A DNA stretch of 41,481 nucleotides, taken from NCBI GenBank assembly GCA_015665315.1, contig JADFAK010000007.1:1-41481 (forward strand), given 5' to 3'. Below the pieces are notes generated by a model, which saw nothing but the letters and a program-made list of their open reading frames with translations, searched no databases and had not been told where the DNA came from. Origin of the DNA: Flavobacteriales bacterium. GTDB taxonomy: Bacteria; Bacteroidota; Bacteroidia; Flavobacteriales_D; Sanyastnellaceae. Positions 1-7,066 of this stretch are shown here, one piece after another. A program made the translations under genes and the position numbers. Within the stretch, counting starts at the first letter, position 1. Every line of letters starts with the position of its first letter.

Positions 1-998
1 GTATACGCCTATCGGCAAATGATGCGTTGAAGTCCATCGGATTGCAACCCGTCCAACTGCGATCAAAGGAAGGCCTCGCTCTTCTCAACGGAACGCAATT
101 TATGTCGGCCTACGCAAGTCACCTCCTCCTCGAATGCGAGCGTTTGGTTCACTTGGCCGATATGATCGGAGCCCTTTCGCTAGAAGCGTACGACGGTAGG
201 CCTGAGCCTTTTGGTCCGCAAGTACACGCCATCCGAAACCACCAGGGACAAATCACGGTCTCCGCACATTTCAGGAAGCTGTTCGAAGGTTCTGAAATCA
301 TCCAGCAGCATAAGGAACACGTTCAAGACCCCTATTGCTTCCGCTGTATCCCACAGGTTCATGGCGCCACACGAGATGCACTAGACTATATAATAGGTGT
401 TGTTGAGCGTGAAATCAATGCGGTAACCGACAATCCTACGATTTTCCCTGATGATGACTTGATTGTCTCCGCTGGTAATTTCCACGGTCAGCCTCTTGCC
501 TTGGCCTTGGACCACCTCGCTGTTATTATGGCCGAGCTTGGCAGCATTTCGGAGCGACGTACCTACAAACTTATTTCAGGTAATCGCGGACTACCCGCCT
601 TCTTGGTAAAAAACCCTGGACTTAACTCGGGGTTCATGATTCCACAGTATACCGCAGCTAGCATTGTGAGCCAGAACAAAGGCCTCTGCTTCCCCGCAAG
701 TGTCGACACCATCGACTCGTCAAACGGACAAGAGGATCACGTAAGCATGGGAGCCAATGCCGCTACCAAAGCATTTCGCGTCGTAGAGAATGTAAAAACG
801 ATATTGGGAATTGAGCTCATGAACGCTTGCCAAGGCTTTGAATTCCGTCGACCAAAAAGGTCCTCGGCTAGTCTGGAAAAATTCTATGGTGAATACCGAA
901 AGGTTGTTCCAACTATGAATGTCGATGCCTATATCAAACCCATGATGGACGCCAGCCGAAAGTTTATCAATTCAGTTGATTTGGGTGGCTACAAGTGA
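1..998 (+). CDS. hutH: Histidine ammonia-lyase, C-terminal part (5' end outside window)
   Basis: Histidine ammonia-lyase deaminates L-histidine to urocanate, the first step of histidine degradation, in the cytoplasm. The frame is open to the left edge: the codons before the TTG at 27 read IRLSANDA and lead into KEGLALLNGTQ, a conserved HutH segment, so the TTG is internal. About 330 of the roughly 500 residues usual for the family are present. Visible motifs are NPTIF, GNFHGQPLA, SGFMIPQYTAA and the family signature QEDHVSMG. The Ala-Ser-Gly that forms the MIO cofactor must lie upstream of the window. A tyrosine or phenylalanine ammonia-lyase is possible in principle, but the QEDHVS and GFMIPQ context favours HutH. 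It converges on the TPR gene at 1112-1597. Confidence 0.92.
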   Translation, partial: IRLSANDALKSIGLQPVQLRSKEGLALLNGTQFMSAYASHLLLECERLVHLADMIGALSLEAYDGRPEPFGPQVHAIRNHQGQITVSAHFRKLFEGSEIIQQHKEHVQDPYCFRCIPQVHGATRDALDYIIGVVEREINAVTDNPTIFPDDDLIVSAGNFHGQPLALALDHLAVIMAELGSISERRTYKLISGNRGLPAFLVKNPGLNSGFMIPQYTAASIVSQNKGLCFPASVDTIDSSNGQEDHVSMGANAATKAFRVVENVKTILGIELMNACQGFEFRRPKRSSASLEKFYGEYRKVVPTMNVDAYIKPMMDASRKFINSVDLGGYK

Positions 999-1000
999 TT

Positions 1001-1017
1001 CATTTGCGCTTGTCGCT
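1001..1017 (+). repeat. 17-base motif shared with 35298-35314
   Basis: The sequence catttgcgcttgtcgct begins two bases after the hutH stop and is found unchanged at 35298-35314. A looser copy with A and T substitutions lies at 9796-9812, just upstream of the gene at 9825. All copies contain TTTGC, as do the -7 promoter boxes in this window, so these may be promoter-like. No plus-strand gene follows this copy. Confidence 0.5.
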
Positions 1018-1060
1018 GATAAAAAAACATGAAGTAAGCCACCGCGTTTTATGCCAAGAG

Positions 1061-1085
1061 AAAAGCCCCGATCACTCGAGGCCTT
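1061..1085 (-). terminator. Intrinsic terminator of the TPR gene
   Basis: Read on the minus strand, a stem of about 11 base pairs (two G-U wobbles) closes a gtga loop and is followed by cttttctctt. It starts 27 bases past the stop codon of the minus-strand TPR gene. The U tract is interrupted, so efficiency is uncertain. Confidence 0.55.
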
Positions 1086-1111
1086 TCACAGATAGTCAGG
1101 GTTTGAGCGAA

Positions 1112-1597
1112 CTAGTCGCTCAGCTTCTTTGATAACATCAGCAAGTCGTATTCCTCCATTGAAATATGTAGGTCGTTGAGCAAACCGTTGTTTTTATCCA
1201 ATACGTGATTGATATCTTCAAGCGCACCTTGATGATCGCCAGTACGCAATTTTATAGTGCCTGTGAAATTCAAAATGTCGCACTTATTCCACGGCTCAGA
1301 TTGAAGGACATTCGAAAAGTCGTCCATTGCTTCAGTCAACTTCCCGGAATGAAATAAGGCAATGCCGCGGTAATAAAGGAATCCCTTTTCATCTGGATTC
1401 ATAGCGATGGCCAAGTTGTAATATTCAATAGCCTCGTCATAACGCCTGGCGCTAGCATATAATTTACCTAGTTTGATATAACTATAGCACGAAGCCTCTT
1501 CGGGGTCAGTTTTCGCGAGCTGCTCTTCTATTTCCCCAACGTCGAAAAAGATTTCAAAATCGTCCTCTTCGTGATTGTCATGGTTGTAAGTTTCCAT
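1112..1597 (-). CDS. TPR repeat protein, 161 aa
   Basis: A small cytoplasmic-looking protein with no signal peptide. Residues 1-35 are very acidic (NHDNHEEDDFEIFFD). From about residue 38 there are three tetratricopeptide repeats, recognisable from patterns such as YIKLGKLYASARRYDEAIEYY and FLYYRGIALFHSGKLTEAMD. TPRs are protein-protein interaction scaffolds, and the specific partner cannot be read from the sequence. The ATG at 1597 is the only reasonable start. The gene is monocistronic, convergent with hutH, and followed by a hairpin terminator. Confidence 0.8.
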   Translation of the reverse strand: METYNHDNHEEDDFEIFFDVGEIEEQLAKTDPEEASCYSYIKLGKLYASARRYDEAIEYYNLAIAMNPDEKGFLYYRGIALFHSGKLTEAMDDFSNVLQSEPWNKCDILNFTGTIKLRTGDHQGALEDINHVLDKNNGLLNDLHISMEEYDLLMLSKKLSD

Positions 1598-1829
1598 AAT
1601 TGTAAATTGTTTCTGGGGCTAATGTACTTGCAAGCTATTCCTACCTTTGTCAGCCCATGCCCTTTCCTTCATGTCAGATTTTAACCACGAGTAACATCAG
1701 TTTCGGCGACTCTTGATCAGGATCAGATTCATTTCACTCAATAACAGGCTTGCAGACTGCATTTTCAACTTTCAAGGCATACACCTCTGAAGGAATTTGT
1801 ACCTTTAAAACCCAATTAACCGAATCATT

Positions 1830-4394
1830 ATGAAAGTCCACATTGTTGTTTTACTAACTCTTCTCTTAACTCCATTCTTCGCATTATCGCAAGGATTCAC
1901 GAATGCGACCAATGATATAGGAGTCGATGTTTTCAACAGTTCACCCACGCTGGGGTTTGGCGTAAGTTTTTTTGATTTCGACCACGACGGGTGGGACGAC
2001 CTCTCTTTTTGCCAGGAGAATGATTCCTTGGTGTTCTATAAAAATGTGGAGGGCACATTCGTGCAAATGCCATCTCTTGCCTTCGCATCAGCCGACTCCA
2101 AGCACATCACTTGGGCCGACTACGATAACGATGGCGACTCGGATTTGTTGGTAACGCAGTATATTGGATTTACCCGACTTTATCGCAACGACGGAGATTG
2201 GAATTTTACCGATGTGAGCCTCGACGCAGGTATTCCACAGCAGTTCAATGCCAAAACTTTCGGGGTAAGCTGGGCCGACTACGATCACGATGGTTGGTTG
2301 GATGTGTATATCTGCAACTACAACTGGAACGACGGGACCAACAATTGGTGTCTGCACAACAACGGCGACGGAACGTTTACTGAAGTGGCTGCTGCATTGG
2401 GAATTGACAACGGTTCAAAGCCTTCTTATCAATCGACGTGGCTGGACTTTAACAATGATTCTTGGCCTGATTTATACGTAATCAACGACTTTTTGCCAAA
2501 AAATGCCTTGTACGAAAACAATGGCGACGGAACGTTCACCGATGTCTCTGTTGACTCAGGAACCGATCTGAACATCGAGGCAATGAGCAATGCGCCAAAC
2601 GACTATGACAATGATGGTGACTTGGACATTTATATCACGAACAATACGGCAGGAAATTACCTCCTAAAAAACCAAGGAAATGGCATGTTTACCAACGAGG
2701 CTGTAGCCTTGGGCATAACCATCAACGACCTGTGCTGGGGAAGTCTGTGGATAGATTACGACAACGATGGTTGGGATGATTTATACGTAGCAACTTCCTT
2801 CGGATCCGACAACTACTTGAATCATTTCTTCACAAATGATGAAGGGGTCTTTACCTCCAACGATGCCCTTGTAAGTGCCGCCGATCAGGCGATTAGCTTC
2901 TCCAACGCCAAGGGAGACTTCAACAACGACGGATTTTACGACATCGTTCAAACAAATTCCTCTAGTCAGCACTCCTTCGTCTATGAAAATCAGACTAGCG
3001 GCAACAATTACGTCAAAGTAAACTTAGAAGGCACTACGTCGAACAAAGATGCCGTAGGTACTTGGCTGGATACTTATATCGGTGGTCAAAAATTTGTGGA
3101 GTACACCCATCTCGGACAAAACTTCCTAGGTCAAAACTCTCAACATTTGATCTTACCACTCGGACAAGCCGGCCAAGTCGACTCCCTGTTTATCAAGTGG
3201 CCAAATGGATTGATCGAAACCTACTACGATATTTCGGCTGGAAATACCTACGACTATGTAGAAGGATCTACTGTTGTTATCGCCACCTTGATCGATGGCC
3301 CAAGTGCTATTTGTTCGAACGAAACCACCAGCTTGTCGGTTGACGGACAATTCGTCACTGTCGAGTGGAGTTCTGGTGATTTTGGCAACACCTTGATCGT
3401 CGATGAACCAGGTACTTATTACGCTACAGTTACAGATTCGAACGGTTATGCTTTCATAACTGAGAGCGTCGAAATTGAAGTATTGCAGGCCGCAGCGCCT
3501 ACCATAGAGGTAGTGGAGAATAACTGCTTTGGCGAAATGAACGCTTCGATAAATTTGACTACCACTGACATTGACATCGTCGAGATCTTGTGGGAAAGTG
3601 GGCAAGACTCTACTTTTATTGACGAGCTTGCAAGCGGGTGGTATACCTACTCTTTCGTTGATGAGAACTCATGCACACTTTCTGATTCTATCGAAATCAT
3701 TGACCCCTTGGTTATCGAATTTTCTTGGACAACGGTAGCTCCAACGTGCAACGGATACACCGATGGATCAATCGAGCTTACAGCCCAAGGCGGCACAGGA
3801 GAATTGGACTATGATCTCAACGGAATCACTTGGAATGAGGTGGGCGCAGGAATCTACCCAGGAAGCATTACCGACGAGAATGGTTGCGAAGTTTCACTTG
3901 AAATCGAAGTCAGCGAACCCGACGAACTCACATCTTCAAGTACGGTAGAAGGATCGCTGGACGAAGATGGATCTATCGTGTTGCAAATCGACGGAGGTAC
4001 CGAGCCGTATTCAATTCTGTGGAATACTGGCGATACCGACCTAGAAACCCTCACCGATCTACCGGCGGGGACCTATTCGGCATGGATAATCGATGCGCAT
4101 GGCTGCACCCTTTTCACTGAAATAGTCGTCCCACAAATTGTCGCGATTGAGGAAGAGGCGTTTACCGATTTCGTTCTTTATCCCAATCCGGCCAGCAGTC
4201 AGTTTACTATTGAATTTTCTAGTCTGCAATCAGGTCTTTTAAAATTGATTGATGCACAAGGCAAATGCGTAAAAACACACGCTACCTCTGGCACTTCGAT
4301 CATAAGCATTGACGGTATGGCAGCCGGTTTGTATACAGTTACTTGGACAAGTTACCAGGGAGCATGGTTTGCAAAACAACTGTTGATCAAATAA
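1830..4394 (+). CDS. Secreted FG-GAP / ASPIC-UnbV protein with SprB-like repeats and T9SS sorting domain, 854 aa
   Basis: A large secreted or cell-surface protein. Residues 1-20 form a signal peptide ending FALSQ. From about residue 49 to 375 there are seven calcium-loop repeats of the type DxDxDGxxDLyv (for example DFDHDGWDDL, DYDNDGDSDL, DYDHDGWLDV), typical of FG-GAP/VCBS beta-propellers. An ASPIC-UnbV domain follows at about 390-475 (SNKDAVGTW, then LFIKWPNG). Residues 485-775 hold Ig-like/SprB-like repeats (CFGEMNASI, CNGYTDGSIELTAQGG). Residues 780-854 are a T9SS type A sorting domain (FVLYPNPAS, ending KQLLIK). Export would be by Sec and then the type IX system. The ligand or role is unknown. 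It is paralogous to the gene at 7067 with the same domain order. The penicillin-acylase gene follows after 22 bases. Confidence 0.9.
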   Translation: MKVHIVVLLTLLLTPFFALSQGFTNATNDIGVDVFNSSPTLGFGVSFFDFDHDGWDDLSFCQENDSLVFYKNVEGTFVQMPSLAFASADSKHITWADYDNDGDSDLLVTQYIGFTRLYRNDGDWNFTDVSLDAGIPQQFNAKTFGVSWADYDHDGWLDVYICNYNWNDGTNNWCLHNNGDGTFTEVAAALGIDNGSKPSYQSTWLDFNNDSWPDLYVINDFLPKNALYENNGDGTFTDVSVDSGTDLNIEAMSNAPNDYDNDGDLDIYITNNTAGNYLLKNQGNGMFTNEAVALGITINDLCWGSLWIDYDNDGWDDLYVATSFGSDNYLNHFFTNDEGVFTSNDALVSAADQAISFSNAKGDFNNDGFYDIVQTNSSSQHSFVYENQTSGNNYVKVNLEGTTSNKDAVGTWLDTYIGGQKFVEYTHLGQNFLGQNSQHLILPLGQAGQVDSLFIKWPNGLIETYYDISAGNTYDYVEGSTVVIATLIDGPSAICSNETTSLSVDGQFVTVEWSSGDFGNTLIVDEPGTYYATVTDSNGYAFITESVEIEVLQAAAPTIEVVENNCFGEMNASINLTTTDIDIVEILWESGQDSTFIDELASGWYTYSFVDENSCTLSDSIEIIDPLVIEFSWTTVAPTCNGYTDGSIELTAQGGTGELDYDLNGITWNEVGAGIYPGSITDENGCEVSLEIEVSEPDELTSSSTVEGSLDEDGSIVLQIDGGTEPYSILWNTGDTDLETLTDLPAGTYSAWIIDAHGCTLFTEIVVPQIVAIEEEAFTDFVLYPNPASSQFTIEFSSLQSGLLKLIDAQGKCVKTHATSGTSIISIDGMAAGLYTVTWTSYQGAWFAKQLLIK

Positions 4395-4416
4395 GTCTGC
4401 CTTCAATAAAAAGAAC

Positions 4417-6813
4417 ATGAAGAAGTGGTTCATCCTTCTTGTCACATTATTCGTTCTGCTTGCTTTGGGTGGGTATCTCTATTACGGATCACTGTCACCG
4501 AAATACAAAGGTGACTTAGCCCTTGAAGGACTTTCGGAAGAAGTAATAGTCCACTTCGATGATTATGGTATCCCACACATCCAAGCATCGAACAAGGCCG
4601 ACCTATACTTGAGTTTGGGGCATACGATTGCGAGCGAACGACTCTTTCAAATGGAAATGATGAGGCGAGTTGGTCACGGAGAATTGTCTGAAATCCTAGG
4701 AAGTGATTTTATCAGCACCGACGCCCTATTCCGATCACTTTTTCCTGACTCCTATTTTAAAGCGCAATGCGAGAGCCTTGAACATGAAGAAAACGCTGAG
4801 ATGCTCAGTGAAATTGAAGCCTACCTAACTGGAGTAAATCAATTCATCGAAAACGGCTCCACTCCGCTAGAGTTCACCTTACTTGGAATCGAGAAGAGAC
4901 CTTTTGAAAAGTCCGATTTATTTGCCATTGCCGGCTACATGGCCTACAGTTTTGGTCTCGGTCAGCGTACCGACCCACTAGTCACCTACATCCAAGAAGA
5001 ATTGGGAAGTGAATATTTACTGGGGCTTGCTCTGTTCCATGAAACTGGAGCCGATTACATTCCTGGCTTTGGGGAGAGTCAGCTCTCATCGGAAATGAGC
5101 AAACAATTATTCGGCATGTCCAATCAACATTTCCCCGTTCCGCTTTGGGAAGGCAGCAACAGCTGGGTTGTTTCGGGCGAGCTTACTGAAAGTGGAAAAC
5201 CGGTTTTCTGCAACGACACGCATATTGCTTACAGCATCCCTCAAGTATGGTACGAAGCGCATTTGACCAGTCCAGGTTTTAATTTTTACGGCTACTTCCT
5301 AGGAGGAATTCCATACGCATTGGTAGGTCACAATGACGCCATGGCGTGGGGACTTACAATGCTTGAACAGGACGACATGGACTTTTACCATGAAGAGGTT
5401 AATTTCAAGAAAGGAACTTATGTTGTAGACGGGACCGAAAAGAAACTTGAGCGCCAAGAATTTCTCCTTCCCGTGAAAGACTGCGGAGATACCGTTATCT
5501 CTGCCAGTTACACCAAGCATGGACCATTGGTAAGTGCGTTTTACGACCAGATTGATAGCGATCTAAACGTGAGTTTGTGGTGGGATTATATTCGAACTGA
5601 GAACAGACTATTACAAGCTTTCCGCCAATTGAACAATTGTCAAAACCTTGAAGAAGCTGAATTCGCCTGTTCACAAATCCACGGTCCTGGTCTGAATGTT
5701 ACCTACGCCGACACAGCCAACAACATAGCGTGGTGGGCTTGTGCTAAAATTCAGCACCGACCAAGCCATGTGAACAGTAAGTGTTTTATTGATGGAAGCA
5801 AGTCTGAAAACGATCCCTTTGGCTACTATGATTTTAGCCTAAACCCTCGGATAGTGAACCCATCGTCGAACTGGGTTAGTACAGCAAACAATGAGCCTCC
5901 GCCCATCGACAGTGTTTACATACCTGGCTATTATAAGCCAAACCATCGAGCAGACCGTATCGAGCACTGGCTCAACAGTCCCATCAATTGGTCTGTTGAA
6001 ACCATGAAACAGGTGATGATAGATGTGCAGTCGGACATAGATGGCGACTTGGCCAAAGAGTTAAAATCAATTTTGGAGAAACAGGAACTATCGGCTGAAC
6101 TGGCTCCCTATCTCACGCTTTTGGATTGGAACGGTCGGCACGAAACAGAAGATCCATCTCCAGTCTTATATTACAGATTCCTCTACAATGTCTTGGAAAG
6201 CGCAATGTTGGACGAATTGGGAAAAGAAAGGTTTGATAATTTCCTGACCACGCATTGGTTTAGGCGCAGCTATCCTGTTTTATTGCGAGATCCATCATCG
6301 GTATGGTGGGACAACTCGGCAACATCAATCACAGAAAGCCGTGATCAATTATTGCTTGAAGCATTTAAAACCTCGATCAACGAATTGCTGGTAGAAAATG
6401 GCTCCATGGAAACATGGGAATGGGGTAAAAACCATTCGCTTACACTTGAACATCCGTTTGCCAAAGAATCTGACCTTTTGGCCTCACTATTGAATATTGG
6501 TCCGCATCCAATCCGAGGAGGCTATGAAACCATCAATCAGGCTTCATTTAAATTGGAGAAGACCACGAACTACAAAGTACTAGTGGGTTCGCAGATGCGA
6601 ATAATCCTAGATATGGGTTATATGAAAGATGGGATCTCTATTGCTCCCTCCGGTCAATCTGGACACCGTTCAAGCAAGCACTACAAAGATCAAAGTGAAC
6701 TCTATCGACAGGGACAATTCAGACCACAATTGTGGGATCAAAAGCAAGTAAGTCAATTGAAAAACAAACTAAGCCTCAGACCGCAAAATTCTGATAGTCA
6801 GGAGGTAAAATAG
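4417..6813 (+). CDS. Penicillin acylase family (Ntn-hydrolase) protein, 798 aa
   Basis: A member of the penicillin amidase/acyl-homoserine-lactone acylase family, which cleaves amide bonds in acylated small molecules. Residues 5-23 form one hydrophobic segment without an obvious cleavage site, so it is probably an anchored periplasmic enzyme. The early motif VHFDDYGIPHI is the family's N-terminal signature. The autoproteolysis and nucleophile site is Gly246-Ser247-Asn248 (EGSNSW), which would give an alpha chain of about 220 residues and a beta chain of about 550. The later STANNEP carries a candidate oxyanion Asn. The length fits the family. It lies 22 bases after one FG-GAP protein gene and about 250 bases before its paralog. 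The substrate cannot be inferred: N-acyl amino acids, acyl-homoserine lactones or peptides are all possible. Confidence 0.9.
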   Translation: MKKWFILLVTLFVLLALGGYLYYGSLSPKYKGDLALEGLSEEVIVHFDDYGIPHIQASNKADLYLSLGHTIASERLFQMEMMRRVGHGELSEILGSDFISTDALFRSLFPDSYFKAQCESLEHEENAEMLSEIEAYLTGVNQFIENGSTPLEFTLLGIEKRPFEKSDLFAIAGYMAYSFGLGQRTDPLVTYIQEELGSEYLLGLALFHETGADYIPGFGESQLSSEMSKQLFGMSNQHFPVPLWEGSNSWVVSGELTESGKPVFCNDTHIAYSIPQVWYEAHLTSPGFNFYGYFLGGIPYALVGHNDAMAWGLTMLEQDDMDFYHEEVNFKKGTYVVDGTEKKLERQEFLLPVKDCGDTVISASYTKHGPLVSAFYDQIDSDLNVSLWWDYIRTENRLLQAFRQLNNCQNLEEAEFACSQIHGPGLNVTYADTANNIAWWACAKIQHRPSHVNSKCFIDGSKSENDPFGYYDFSLNPRIVNPSSNWVSTANNEPPPIDSVYIPGYYKPNHRADRIEHWLNSPINWSVETMKQVMIDVQSDIDGDLAKELKSILEKQELSAELAPYLTLLDWNGRHETEDPSPVLYYRFLYNVLESAMLDELGKERFDNFLTTHWFRRSYPVLLRDPSSVWWDNSATSITESRDQLLLEAFKTSINELLVENGSMETWEWGKNHSLTLEHPFAKESDLLASLLNIGPHPIRGGYETINQASFKLEKTTNYKVLVGSQMRIILDMGYMKDGISIAPSGQSGHRSSKHYKDQSELYRQGQFRPQLWDQKQVSQLKNKLSLRPQNSDSQEVK

Positions 6814-6960
6814 TCTTCCAAATGATATTGAGTCAGTTTTATGCGCTTAGCAGAAAAATAATTCAAAAATTTATCTGTAAAACAGACAACCCTTCAAGTA
6901 GGTTTCCGTCTTATAATTGGTAATCCTTAACCAAAACTAACTTATTGTTCTTTGAAGCAT

Positions 6961-6992
6961 GGGCATAATCTGCATAACTACAGATTATGCCC
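6961..6992. repeat. Perfect 12-bp inverted repeat, 8-base loop
   Basis: gggcataatctg at 6961-6972 is mirrored exactly by cagattatgccc at 6981-6992. It lies between the acylase gene and the promoter of the next gene. There is no T run on either side, so it is not a standard terminator. It could be an operator or an RNA stem. Confidence 0.7.
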
Positions 6993-7024
6993 TACTTCAG
7001 TTCAACTAGGATCGTTTTAGAACA

Positions 7025-7032
7025 TATATTTG
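7025..7032 (+). promoter_or_regulatory. Bacteroidota -7 box TATATTTG
   Basis: An exact match to TAnnTTTG, 34 bases before the ATG at 7067 and followed by C, as in other promoters here. I see no clear -33 TTG. It supports separate transcription of the second FG-GAP gene from the acylase. Confidence 0.6.
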
Positions 7033-7066
7033 CACTCGTACTTTGGCCGGACTTAAACTGCGTTTC

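Noticed and set aside
2088-2357. Minus-strand frame rich in Ile/Val inside the first FG-GAP gene
   Set aside because: A shadow of the repeated calcium-loop codons. The same happens opposite the second paralog at 7472-7771.
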